Positions 30,523-39,438 of a stretch of DNA of 64,000 bases are shown piece after piece; position 1 is the first letter of the stretch; every line of letters begins with the position of its first letter. A model generated the notes under the pieces. It was not told the DNA's origin and made no database searches. It saw only the letters and a list, made by a program, of their open reading frames with translations. The stretch lies in NCBI GenBank assembly GCA_026984915.1, contig JALSRG010000124.1, forward strand, positions 35,191 to 99,190, in the 5' to 3' direction. Position numbers and translations under genes: made by a program. The stretch is from Marinosulfonomonas sp. GTDB taxonomy: Bacteria > Pseudomonadota > Alphaproteobacteria > Rhodobacterales > Rhodobacteraceae.

Positions 30523-30715
30523 GTTCCCTTCCCGGCGCGGTGCCGTTTTGCGGTTTCAGGGACCGGTTTCCTGACTGAATAGTAAAAAGACATTTGACTC
30601 GCGGCGGTTAGCTGGCGCTTACTCTGAGTCATCTGGTGGTGGGTGACATGGCGATCACACAATGTTTGCAGCCCCGCCAGCCGATAAGAGAAAACCAAAC
30701 ACCTGGGAGGAAAAA
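30523..30715. promoter_or_regulatory. Divergent promoter region for the baeRF pair and the tct operon
   Basis: The region holds TTGACT (30594-30599) as a possible -35 on the plus strand and an inverted repeat TGACTC (30595-30600) / GAGTCA (30626-30631), arms about 25 bp apart, which could bind a dimeric regulator of the transport-catabolic operon. No regulator gene is adjacent. Assignment is by position only. Confidence 0.3.
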
Positions 30716-31684
30716 ATGGTGAATGGAATAATCAAACGCATAGCCCTGGGCGCAGCCTTTAGTGTGGCTCTGGCTTCGTCGGCACTGTCCGCCGAATGTA
30801 TTGCCCCGGCCAACCCCGGCGGCGGCTGGGATTTCACCTGCCGCACAATCGGCAAGATCATGTATGATATCGGGGCGGTAGACGCACCGATTCAAGTTAC
30901 CAACATGGCCGGCGGCGGTGGCGGGTTGGCCTATGCTCTGGTGGTGAACGAGCGGAACAACGACCCCGATCTGATCGTTGCGGCATCCAGTGCCACAGCC
31001 ACGCGCCTGGCACAGAATGCCTATGGTGGCCTGACTGCCGACCAGGTACGTTTTCTGGGGGCAATCGGCGCGGATCCGGGGATCATAGCCGTTGCCAAGG
31101 ACAGCCCCTATAAATCGCTGAATGACCTGATTGATGCGGTCAAGGCGGATCCGGGTTCTGTCACCTTTGCCGGCGGATCGGCGGCTGGTGGGTTCGATCA
31201 CCTGAAAGTTCTGATGGCGCTGGGGCGGGCTGGTTTCAACGATATCAAAGCCGTGAAATATGTCGGGCTTGATGGCGGCGGCGATGCGATCACCCAGGCC
31301 ATTGGTGGCCATGTCCAGGCTGTTACCGGCGATATGTCCGAGGTGGTCGGCTTTCTGAAATCCGGCGACATCCGGGTTCTGGCTGTTTTCACCAACGACC
31401 GCGTACCGGGCTTTGATGACATTCCGACTGCAAAAGAGCAGGGTATTGACGTTGTCGCGGTGAACTGGCGCGGATTGTATGTGCCCAAGGGCATCACCGA
31501 AGACCAGTACAATACCTGGGTTGAGCGCCTGCGCAAGGTTGCGGAATCAGACGAGTGGCATGAGGCTATGGTTTCGCACGGGCTGGCCCCGTTCACCTTG
31601 CTTGGTCATGACTTTGAAACCTATCTTGATGGTGTGATCAAAGAGGTTGCACAGCTGTCACGCGACATCGGCGTCATTCAGTAA
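30716..31684 (+). CDS. tctC: Tripartite tricarboxylate transporter substrate-binding protein (TctC family)
   Basis: 322 aa periplasmic solute receptor. Signal peptide to about residue 24 (LGAAFSVALASSALSAE), then APANPGGGWDFTCRTIG, the NPGGGWD segment that contacts the carboxylate in TctC/Bug proteins. SAAGGFDHLKVLMALG and YVKYVGLDGGGDAITQ-like motifs fit the family. GGGAGG precedes the ATG at 30716. It is the first gene of an eight-gene operon and delivers an unknown carboxylate. Confidence 0.92.
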   Translation: MVNGIIKRIALGAAFSVALASSALSAECIAPANPGGGWDFTCRTIGKIMYDIGAVDAPIQVTNMAGGGGGLAYALVVNERNNDPDLIVAASSATATRLAQNAYGGLTADQVRFLGAIGADPGIIAVAKDSPYKSLNDLIDAVKADPGSVTFAGGSAAGGFDHLKVLMALGRAGFNDIKAVKYVGLDGGGDAITQAIGGHVQAVTGDMSEVVGFLKSGDIRVLAVFTNDRVPGFDDIPTAKEQGIDVVAVNWRGLYVPKGITEDQYNTWVERLRKVAESDEWHEAMVSHGLAPFTLLGHDFETYLDGVIKEVAQLSRDIGVIQ

Positions 31685-31696
31685 GGTCTTAATCTT

Positions 31697-32131
31697 ATGA
31701 GCGACCGCCTGTTCGGTTTGGCCGTCATTGTGGTGGCGTTGGGGTATATCCTCAGCGCCACCCAGATTCAGACCAGTTTTCTGTCTGATCCGGTCGGCCC
31801 AAAAACCTTTCCCTACCTGATCGGCGGCACGGCAATCATCTGTGCGTTGGCAATCATTCTGAAACCGGATGCAGAGCCGGACTGGCCATCGTTGTGGACA
31901 TTCGGAAAAATTGGTCTCGCGGTACTGGTTCTTGTTGCTTACGCCTATGCGCTGAAGCCTTTTGGTTTCGTGGTGCCGACCGCTGTTGCGGCCGGATTGC
32001 TGAGCTATCAGATTCATCCGGCTGCCAAATCGGCCTCCCTGACAGGGATCGGCCTTTCGGTCGGGCTTTTTGTCATTTTCAAATACGCGCTGGGATTGGG
32101 CTTGTTCGCCTTTTCCAGATCGTGGTTCTAG
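31697..32131 (+). CDS. tctB: Tripartite tricarboxylate transporter small membrane subunit (TctB family)
   Basis: 144 aa, four hydrophobic segments, beginning with RLFGLAVIVVALGYILSA and containing SDPVGPKTFPYLIGG, the PxxFP motif of TctB. It partners TctA in the sodium-coupled importer and lies between tctC (12-nt gap) and tctA (9-nt gap). Confidence 0.9.
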   Translation: MSDRLFGLAVIVVALGYILSATQIQTSFLSDPVGPKTFPYLIGGTAIICALAIILKPDAEPDWPSLWTFGKIGLAVLVLVAYAYALKPFGFVVPTAVAAGLLSYQIHPAAKSASLTGIGLSVGLFVIFKYALGLGLFAFSRSWF

Positions 32132-32140
32132 GGAGCTTCC

Positions 32141-33646
32141 ATGGATACGCTATCGCTGCTGGCAGACGGGTTTGCCGTTGCGTTGACACCTTCCAATCTG
32201 GCGCTGGCCGTGATCGGCTGTTTTCTGGGAACCATCATCGGCGCCCTGCCGGGGCTGGGGCCAAGCAACGGTGTTGCAATTCTCATTCCGCTGGCATTCT
32301 CGCTGGGGCTGGATGCCACGGCATCGCTGGTTCTGATGACCAGCGTTTACTATGGCGCGATGTATGGCGGGCGGATCAGTTCGATTCTGCTGAATATTCC
32401 GGGTGACGAACCCGCGCTGATGACAACGCTGGACGGTTATCCGATGGCAAAGGCCGGGCGGGCCGGGGATGCGCTGGTTTTGTCTGGTGTAGCTTCTTTT
32501 ACAGGGGCTTTGCTGGCCACATTCGGTTTGATCCTTCTGGCGCCTGTACTGGCGCAGGTTGCCTTCAAATTTGGCCCGGCAGAGTATTTCGCGCTCTATG
32601 TTCTGGCTTTCTGCACGCTTGGCGGGATTTCCTCGAACAATCAGGCCAAGGCGGCCATTGCCGCCTGTATCGGCCTGGGGATCGCAATGATCGGGCTGGA
32701 CAATGTAACCGGCATGCCGCGGCTGACTTTCGGGTCCATGCAGGTTATGGACGGCGTCAATTTTCTGGTTGCCATTGTCGGCCTTTTTGCAGTGACCGAG
32801 GTTTTTGTCTTTATTGAAAGCCATGGTCGGGAATCTGCCCTGGGCGTCAAGCTGGGAAAAATCACCATACCGTGGCGTGACATAATTTTCACATTTCCCA
32901 GTATGCTTCGATCAACCGTTATCGGGTTCTTCGCCGGTGTGCTGCCCGGTGCCGGTGCGTCGCTGGGCAGTTTCATGTCCTACACGGCAGAGAAAGCCAT
33001 TGTAAAAGACAACTCCAAATTCGGCCATGGGGATCCGCGCGGCGTGGCTGCGCCAGAGGCAGGCAACAACGCGGCTGCGGGCGGGGCCCTGGTGCCCATG
33101 CTGACCCTTGGTGTTCCGGGGTCCGGGACAACCGCGGTTTTGCTGGCCCTTCTGATGACATTGAATATCACACCGGGACCAACCCTGTTTACGGATCGTC
33201 CCGATGTCGTTTGGGGGCTTATTGCCTCGCTGTTGATTGCCAATGTCGTGTTGCTGATCCTGAATGTGCCAATGGTCAAAATCTTTGTGCGCATCCTCAT
33301 GGTGCCGGCCTGGGTTTTGCTTCCGGGTGTCACGATGATTTCCTTTGTTGGCATCTATTCTCTCTCGGGCAGCAGTTTTGATCTGTTGCTGATGATCGGA
33401 TTTGGCATCATGGGATTTTTCTTTCGCAAGCTCGATATTCCGACAGTGCCGGTCATTCTCGGAATTCTGCTGGGCAACAATATGGAGGACAACCTGCGCC
33501 GCGCCATGGTTATATCAGGTGGCGACTGGACATATCTGTTTTCGTCGTGGATTGCGATCGGGCTGTGGATTGCGGCGGTTGTCGGCTTTGTGGCCCCGAT
33601 GTTTCTGCGGGGTGTGATAAAGCGCCCGCAGGCGATTACGGACTGA
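32141..33646 (+). CDS. tctA: Tripartite tricarboxylate transporter large permease (TctA family)
   Basis: 501 aa with about 11-12 hydrophobic segments. Family hallmarks are GTIIGALPGLGPSNGVAIL, YYGAMYGGRISSILLNIPG, GVLPGAGASLGSFMSYTAEK and LTLGVPGSGTTAVLL. The last base of its stop is the first base of the next ATG. Confidence 0.94.
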   Translation: MDTLSLLADGFAVALTPSNLALAVIGCFLGTIIGALPGLGPSNGVAILIPLAFSLGLDATASLVLMTSVYYGAMYGGRISSILLNIPGDEPALMTTLDGYPMAKAGRAGDALVLSGVASFTGALLATFGLILLAPVLAQVAFKFGPAEYFALYVLAFCTLGGISSNNQAKAAIAACIGLGIAMIGLDNVTGMPRLTFGSMQVMDGVNFLVAIVGLFAVTEVFVFIESHGRESALGVKLGKITIPWRDIIFTFPSMLRSTVIGFFAGVLPGAGASLGSFMSYTAEKAIVKDNSKFGHGDPRGVAAPEAGNNAAAGGALVPMLTLGVPGSGTTAVLLALLMTLNITPGPTLFTDRPDVVWGLIASLLIANVVLLILNVPMVKIFVRILMVPAWVLLPGVTMISFVGIYSLSGSSFDLLLMIGFGIMGFFFRKLDIPTVPVILGILLGNNMEDNLRRAMVISGGDWTYLFSSWIAIGLWIAAVVGFVAPMFLRGVIKRPQAITD

Positions 33647-35007
33647 TGCCGACGCGCGTGCTGATCCCCGCCGGTGCGCTCGGCCTTGGATTTGACGAAG
33701 CCGCCCTCTGGCGCGGAGTAAAGACGCAACCGGACATCATTTGCATTGACGGCGGATCAACTGACAGCGGGCCGCACTATCTGGGAACCGGAACATCGAA
33801 ATACACAAAAGCTGCGACAAAGGCAGAATGGCGATTGTTGATGCAGGCCCGTGCAGCAGCCGGTGTTCCGTTGGTGGTGGGCACTGCCGGCACCTGCGGG
33901 ACCGACAGCACTGTGGACTGGATGTATCGGATAACCTGTGATCTGGCCAGGGAACTGGGCCAGAACCTGACCATTGCGCGCCTGTATTCCAATCAGAGCA
34001 GCACGGCGCTGAAGACAGCGTATGCGGCCGGAAGAATTGCCCCTCTCTGGCCTGAACAACCACTGGACGAGGATCTGTTCGACAGTTGTACAAATATCGT
34101 GGCGCTGGCCGGTGCCGAGCAGATCGATATTGCCTTGCAGACCGGGGCCGATATTGTCATTGCCGGGCGCACTACCGATACCGCAACAATCGCCGCACTA
34201 CCGCTCAGGCGTGGTGATCATGCCGGCGCGGCGTGGCATGGCGCCAAAATCGGCGAATGCGGCGCCTTGTGTTCGACCAATCCCGTCAGCGGTGTGATCG
34301 TGATTGAGTTTGACACACAGGGGTTCACCGTGCGGCCGATGGCCGAGGGCGCGCGATGCACACCTCAGCTTGTTGCGGCGCATATGCTTTATGAAAACGC
34401 CGACCCGAACATTCTGCATGAACCGGGGGGATATCTTGATGTTGGCAATGCTCGTTACAGGCAGGCCGATGAAACATCTGTAACGGTGACAGGGGCAGAG
34501 TGGCATCCGGCGCGCTACACGGTAAAGCTGGAAGGCGCACGTCTGGCCGGGTATCAGTCTTGTACGCTGGTGCTTTTGCGCGACCCTCATTATGTGAAAA
34601 ATGCCGCCACCTGGTGTGCGCGCATTGAGAGCCGACTGCGTGATGAAATACGCGGCCGGATGGGGCTGAGCCCCGATGATTACGTATTGGAATTTCGCCG
34701 TATCGGGCAAAACGCAACCCTGGGTGATCTCGAAACTGCCAGAAGTAGCGCCAGCGAGGTGGGAATTCTGATGGTTGCCACGGCCGCGGATCAGGCGGTT
34801 GCCCGTGAAATAGCAAAGCTCGCCAATCCCTATCTGTTGCACTTTCCGCTGCGTGCGGACGAGCCTCAGGTTACATTTGCTTTTCCGTTTTCCCCTGCGG
34901 AATGGGACAGGGGGGCGGTGTATGAATTCTGTCTGCACCATGTGCTGGGGCTGGAAGATCCCATGCAGGTCTTTGATCTGCGGGTTGATGAGGTTGCCCA
35001 TGGCTAG
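33646..35007 (+). CDS. AtuA family protein (DUF1446)
   Basis: 453 aa, family named for AtuA of acyclic terpene (citronellol) utilisation; the biochemical activity is unknown. It starts MPTRVLIPAGALGLGFDEA and contains DIICIDGGSTDSGPHYLGTG, VGTAGTCGTDS and a DIVIAGRTTDTATIAALPL segment, with a later EPGGYLDVGNARY. The start at 33646 overlaps tctA by 1 nt and the end overlaps the DUF4387 gene by 8 nt. Pairing with DUF4387, sometimes as a fusion, is a known arrangement and suggests one heteromeric enzyme. Here the coupling to a TctCBA importer points to acid rather than terpene metabolism. Confidence 0.85.
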   Translation: MPTRVLIPAGALGLGFDEAALWRGVKTQPDIICIDGGSTDSGPHYLGTGTSKYTKAATKAEWRLLMQARAAAGVPLVVGTAGTCGTDSTVDWMYRITCDLARELGQNLTIARLYSNQSSTALKTAYAAGRIAPLWPEQPLDEDLFDSCTNIVALAGAEQIDIALQTGADIVIAGRTTDTATIAALPLRRGDHAGAAWHGAKIGECGALCSTNPVSGVIVIEFDTQGFTVRPMAEGARCTPQLVAAHMLYENADPNILHEPGGYLDVGNARYRQADETSVTVTGAEWHPARYTVKLEGARLAGYQSCTLVLLRDPHYVKNAATWCARIESRLRDEIRGRMGLSPDDYVLEFRRIGQNATLGDLETARSSASEVGILMVATAADQAVAREIAKLANPYLLHFPLRADEPQVTFAFPFSPAEWDRGAVYEFCLHHVLGLEDPMQVFDLRVDEVAHG

Positions 35008-35305
35008 ACTGGGGGAAATTGCGGGCAAGATCCGGTCAAAAAACGCCGGGCCGTTTACCCTGACGATTGATATTTTCTGCGAGGAGGCAGAACGGTTTGC
35101 CACTATCTGTTCAGCCCTGTCCACTGCACGGGTTGCAAAACTCTATCGTCAGAAGGAGGAAGACGTGATGCGATTTGAACTGCCCCGCCTCAATGTGCTG
35201 AAGTTCTCGATGCCGCGCCCGACCATTCAGGGAAGTTTGAAAGATCGCGATATGCACGCATCGCAATGGGCGTGGATTCTTTCTGAACTGGATCTGAATA
35301 TTTGA
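35000..35305 (+). CDS. DUF4387 domain protein
   Basis: 101 aa. LGEIAGKIRSKNAGPFTLTIDIF and the ending LKDRDMHASQWAWILSELDL are typical of DUF4387. The family accompanies or is fused to AtuA proteins and probably forms their small subunit. It overlaps the AtuA gene by 8 nt. Confidence 0.88.
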   Translation: MARLGEIAGKIRSKNAGPFTLTIDIFCEEAERFATICSALSTARVAKLYRQKEEDVMRFELPRLNVLKFSMPRPTIQGSLKDRDMHASQWAWILSELDLNI

Positions 35306-35402
35306 CGCAAACTGTCTTTTCATGTCGCCACGAGGCAGGAATTGTGGTGCGCGCTGTATGAACTGGGCAAAGATGTTCTGATCTGCAAATTGTGAGCGAC
35401 CC

Positions 35403-36329
35403 ATGCCAACTTCTTTCTACTCCGCTCCCGGAAAATTCTACCGTGGCAACCTGCATACGCATTCAGACCGTTCGGATGGTGCGCTGGATGTGAAAGAGGT
35501 TTGCCGGCGCTATAAAGACGCGGGGTACGACTTTATCGCCGTAACGGATCATTATCTGGGCATGTATGGCTATCCGATTACCGATACGACCCCTTTCCGC
35601 GACAAGGAGTTCACAACACTTCTTGGTGCAGAACTTCACATAGACAGTATGGATAACGGCGATATCTGGCATATTGTGGCGGTTGGGCTGCCGGCTGATT
35701 TTACACCGCCGGATGTGCCGCATTTCATGCATGTGGACTGTGTTGAAACGGCCGCTGAACTGGCGCAGCGTGCGCGCGATGCCGGTGCCTTCGTGGCGAT
35801 TGCTCATCCGCACTGGTCAGGCCTGACAGAAGCAGACGCGCGGCGGCTGACTGCGGCGCATGCGGTAGAGATTTACAACCACGGTTGCGCCATTGAAAAT
35901 GACCGGGGCGACGGGCTGCTGTCCTATGAGCACATGCTGAACGAAGGCCGGCGCCTGACAATGATCGCCACCGATGACGCCCATTTCAAGACACCGGATC
36001 ATTTTGGTGGCTGGGTGATGGTCAAGGCGGCTGATAACACACCCGAAGCGCTGCTGGACGCTCTGAAAAAGGGGGCGTTCTATTCTTCCACCGGCCCGGA
36101 GTTGAAAGATATTCGCCTGACCCGGCGCGCTATCGAAATCGAATGTTCGACCGTTTCGACCATAGCCGTTCTGGGCAGGGGAAATGCGGCCTCGACGATC
36201 TGCGCCGAAGAGATGACCAGCGGGGTTATTGCGCTTGACAGGTTTGCCGTCAGCCCCTGGGTCCGGGTTGCGGTGATTGACAAGGCCGGCAAACGGGCAT
36301 GGTCCAATCCGATCTGGCTTGACCATTAA
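35403..36329 (+). CDS. PHP-domain metal-dependent hydrolase (CehA/McbA-like)
   Basis: 308 aa. The PHP metal motif HTHSDRSDG is near residue 18, with AVTDHYLG, a central GAELHI and VAIAHPHWSGL, and a late TDDAHF; these supply the metal ligands of the polymerase-and-histidinol-phosphatase fold. The C-terminal 80 residues are a beta domain (FYSSTGPELKDIRL) typical of CehA/McbA family members, which hydrolyse carbamate or phosphate esters. It probably removes an ester or amide group from the imported compound. Confidence 0.85.
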   Translation: MPTSFYSAPGKFYRGNLHTHSDRSDGALDVKEVCRRYKDAGYDFIAVTDHYLGMYGYPITDTTPFRDKEFTTLLGAELHIDSMDNGDIWHIVAVGLPADFTPPDVPHFMHVDCVETAAELAQRARDAGAFVAIAHPHWSGLTEADARRLTAAHAVEIYNHGCAIENDRGDGLLSYEHMLNEGRRLTMIATDDAHFKTPDHFGGWVMVKAADNTPEALLDALKKGAFYSSTGPELKDIRLTRRAIEIECSTVSTIAVLGRGNAASTICAEEMTSGVIALDRFAVSPWVRVAVIDKAGKRAWSNPIWLDH

Positions 36330-36353
36330 GTGCGATTGGGGCCTCATGCGGGC

Positions 36354-38018
36354 ATGCAAGCCAGAAACATCCTTTTCATCATGTTTGATCAGCTGCGGTT
36401 TGATTATCTCGGCTGCACGGGTCATCCCTATCTGCACACGCCCAATATAGACCGTCTGGCAGCCCGGGGCCTGCGTTTCAGCAATGCTTACGTTCAATCG
36501 CCGATTTGTGGTGCCAGCCGCATGAGCACCTACACCGGACGATATACAAGCAGCCACGGCGCCCAATGGAATGGCTTTCCCCTGCGGGTCGGGGAAATGA
36601 CGCTGGGGGATCATTTGCGCCCCCTGGGCATGGATTGCTGGCTGATCGGCAAGACCCATATGCGGGTGGACAAGGCCGGAATGGAACGGTTGGGGCTTGG
36701 CCCCGACACGGTGATCGGCGCACGTCAGGCGGAATGCGGTTTTGATGTCTGGTGTCGTGATGACGGGTTATGGGCTCAAGGCCCGGACGGATTTTATGAC
36801 GAGAACCGCTCACCGTACAACGAATACCTGAAATCGCGCGGTTATCCGGGGGAAAACCCCTGGGCGGACTTTGCCAATGCCGCCGATGAAGGCGGAAATC
36901 TGGCGTCTGGCTGGTTTATGAAGAATGCCGACAAACCTGCCAATATCGCCGAGAAAGACAGCGAAACACCCTGGCTGACCCGTGAGGCCATGAAGTTCAT
37001 TTCCCAAGCGCAAACGCCGTGGTGTGCGCATCTGTCCTATATCAAACCGCATTGGCCCTATATCGTTCCGGCCCCCTACAACGACATGTTTGGCCCGGAA
37101 CATGTACTGCCGGCCCGTCGCGATGTGCGCGAGCAACAAAACCCGCACCCTGTCTACAAGGCCTTTATGGATAATCCGATTGGCCAGGCCTTTTCGCGTG
37201 ACGAAGTGCGTGCGCGGGTTATCCCGGCCTATATGGGGCTGATCAAACAGGCGGACGACCAGATGGGAAAACTGTTCGCATTTCTGGAAGAAACCGGACG
37301 AATGGAAGATACGGTCATTGTTCTGACGTCAGATCATGGCGACTATCTGGGAGACCATTGGCTGGGTGAGAAAGACCTGTTCCATGCGCCGTCCGTGAAA
37401 GTGCCGCTTATCATCTATGACCCGTCAGAAAGGGCAGATGCCAGCCGGGGCACGACCTGTGACGCGCTGGTTGAATCGATCGACATTGCCGCAACTTTTG
37501 TTGAAATTGCCGGTGGGAAAGTTCCCGAACACATCATTGAAGGGCGCTCGTTATTACCCTTTCTGCAGGCTACCCCGCCGGAAAACTGGCGCGAATTTGC
37601 CGTCAGCGAATATGATTATTCGGCAACGGGAATCGCTGAAAAACTGGGGGTGCAGCCCAGTGATGCGCGCTTGGTGATGATCACCGACAAACGTTGGAAA
37701 TTCATTCATGCCGAGGGCGGATTTCGCCCGATGCTGTTTGATCTGGAGAGTGATCCTGACGAATTTGTCGATCTGGGGGACAGCGCCGACCACAAGGCAA
37801 TCATTGCGATGATGCGCGAGCGGCTGTGCAAATGGGCCCGCCGCATGTCCCAGCGCGTGACAATATCCGATGACCAGATCGCCCGTGGACGCAGTGCCTC
37901 TGATTACAAGGGTATTCTTCTGGGCATTTTTGAGGAAGAGGATTGTGCGCCCGAGAAAACAGCCAGATACCGTGGCCCTGTACCAAGTGGCCCCATACCA
38001 AAAGGACGGCCGGAATGA
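36354..38018 (+). CDS. Sulfatase-superfamily hydrolase (alkaline phosphatase fold)
   Basis: 554 aa. Metal ligands DQ (residues 12-13) and TSDHGDYLGDH, with the nucleophile motif CGASRMSTYTGRY at Cys52, a C-x-A-x-R formylglycine-type site. It resembles phosphonate monoester hydrolases and choline-sulfatase-like enzymes in length and in the NxDQxRxDxLG opening. The Cys implies maturation by a formylglycine-generating enzyme not present in the window. No signal peptide is seen, so it is cytoplasmic. ATG at 36354 is preferred over the GTG at 36330; the 3' end overlaps the next gene by 4 nt. Confidence 0.88.
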   Translation: MQARNILFIMFDQLRFDYLGCTGHPYLHTPNIDRLAARGLRFSNAYVQSPICGASRMSTYTGRYTSSHGAQWNGFPLRVGEMTLGDHLRPLGMDCWLIGKTHMRVDKAGMERLGLGPDTVIGARQAECGFDVWCRDDGLWAQGPDGFYDENRSPYNEYLKSRGYPGENPWADFANAADEGGNLASGWFMKNADKPANIAEKDSETPWLTREAMKFISQAQTPWCAHLSYIKPHWPYIVPAPYNDMFGPEHVLPARRDVREQQNPHPVYKAFMDNPIGQAFSRDEVRARVIPAYMGLIKQADDQMGKLFAFLEETGRMEDTVIVLTSDHGDYLGDHWLGEKDLFHAPSVKVPLIIYDPSERADASRGTTCDALVESIDIAATFVEIAGGKVPEHIIEGRSLLPFLQATPPENWREFAVSEYDYSATGIAEKLGVQPSDARLVMITDKRWKFIHAEGGFRPMLFDLESDPDEFVDLGDSADHKAIIAMMRERLCKWARRMSQRVTISDDQIARGRSASDYKGILLGIFEEEDCAPEKTARYRGPVPSGPIPKGRPE

Positions 38019-39430
38019 CCCTGATCCCGAAATTGCAACAGATCGTTGGTGTGCAACATGTGCTTACCGGCGCGGATGCCGCCCCGTTTGGCCGGGACTG
38101 GACGGGGAAATACTCCGGCCAGCCTTCATGTGTCGTGCAGCCGGCAAACACCGGCGAAGTCAGCGAGGTGGTAAAACTGGCAGCGGCCACGCAAACACCT
38201 GTTGTACCTGTGGCCGGCAATACAGGGCTTGCCGGTGGTACATATGCAAAAGACGCCATCATGCTATCGGTCGCCCGGCTGAACAGAATTTGCGAAATCA
38301 ATGTATCTGCCCGAACCGCACGGGTCGAAGCCGGGGTTGTTCTGGGGGCGCTGCACGAGGCGGCCGAAGAAAAGGACCTGATCTTTCCACTGATATTCGG
38401 GGCGCGGGGATCTGCCATGATTGGTGGTGTTCTGTCGACCAACGCCGGAGGCTCCAATGTTCTGCGTTATGGCAATACGCGCGTTCTCTGCCTTGGGCTC
38501 GAAGTCGTGTTGCCGTCTGGCGAAGTGATGAACCTGATGAGTGCGCTGCACAAGGATAATTCCGGCTATGATCTGCGCGATCTTTTTATCGGCGCCGAAG
38601 GCACGTTGGGAATCATTACCGGTGCCATTCTGAAACTGATGCCAAAGCCGAATGCCTATGCAACGGCCATGGTTTCGGTGCCTTCGCTGGTGCAGGCCCT
38701 GTCCCTGCTGAACAAGTTGCAGAAAGCAACCGGAGGGCTGGTCGAGGCGTTTGAGTACATGCCGAGAACCTATATGGAACGGCTGGCCACATGCCGACCG
38801 GATCTCAGGCCGCCATTTGAAAAGGCGTATGACATAAACATACTGGTGGAGTTGGGGGCAACGGCACCACGGGACGTTACGCCTGACACGAACGGCGATC
38901 TGCCTCTGGTCAGGCTTTTGGAGGATATTCTGGCCGCAATGTTTGATGAGGGGCTGGTGCTGGATGCGGTCGTTGCCCGATCTGATGCACAGCGTAAAGA
39001 GATGTGGCAAAGGCGCGAGCTGGCGGCAGAAATAACCCTGAGCCGCTTGCCGATTGTCGATAGTGACATAGCCTTGCCTTTGGATGGAATAGCGACGTTT
39101 CTGGAAAAAATTGAGGCACGCCTGCCCAGACTGGACAGGGGGGCAGAGACCATCACTGTCGGCCATCTTGGGGATGGGAACCTGCATTATGCGATTTGGC
39201 CGTCATCCGATGATCCAGCCCTGATGGACCGTTTGCGCGAAGCGGTTGAAGATGTTGTTGCAGAACTGGGCGGCAGTTTCTCGGCGGAGCATGGCATTGG
39301 CCTGAGCAAGAAAAACACAATGATGCGCCGCAAAGACAGGGTGGCGCTTTGCGTCATGCGTCAGATCAAGCGGGCGATAGACCCGCAAGATATCATGAAT
39401 CCGGGGAAAATGCTGCCGGAACCGGAATAA
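38015..39430 (+). CDS. FAD-linked D-2-hydroxyacid dehydrogenase (GlcD/D2HGDH family)
   Basis: 471 aa. The N-terminal PCMH FAD domain has VPVAGNTGLAGGTY and GGVLSTNAGGSNVLRYGNTR. The C-terminal FAD-oxidase domain has VGHLGDGNLHYAIW and SFSAEHGIGLSKK, whose His residues bind the metal and substrate carboxylate in D-2-hydroxyglutarate or D-lactate dehydrogenases. It probably oxidises a D-2-hydroxyacid released by the preceding hydrolases, passing electrons to ETF or quinone. ATGA overlap with the sulfatase gene. Last gene of the operon, convergent with hemC. Confidence 0.9.
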   Translation: MTLIPKLQQIVGVQHVLTGADAAPFGRDWTGKYSGQPSCVVQPANTGEVSEVVKLAAATQTPVVPVAGNTGLAGGTYAKDAIMLSVARLNRICEINVSARTARVEAGVVLGALHEAAEEKDLIFPLIFGARGSAMIGGVLSTNAGGSNVLRYGNTRVLCLGLEVVLPSGEVMNLMSALHKDNSGYDLRDLFIGAEGTLGIITGAILKLMPKPNAYATAMVSVPSLVQALSLLNKLQKATGGLVEAFEYMPRTYMERLATCRPDLRPPFEKAYDINILVELGATAPRDVTPDTNGDLPLVRLLEDILAAMFDEGLVLDAVVARSDAQRKEMWQRRELAAEITLSRLPIVDSDIALPLDGIATFLEKIEARLPRLDRGAETITVGHLGDGNLHYAIWPSSDDPALMDRLREAVEDVVAELGGSFSAEHGIGLSKKNTMMRRKDRVALCVMRQIKRAIDPQDIMNPGKMLPEPE

Positions 39431-39438
39431 TCATTCAG

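Noticed and set aside
35306..35394. Reading frame of the DUF4387 gene stays open for 29 codons after its TGA, suggesting stop readthrough
   Set aside because: The protein already has its usual length at the TGA, and a 29-codon open run occurs often by chance at this GC.
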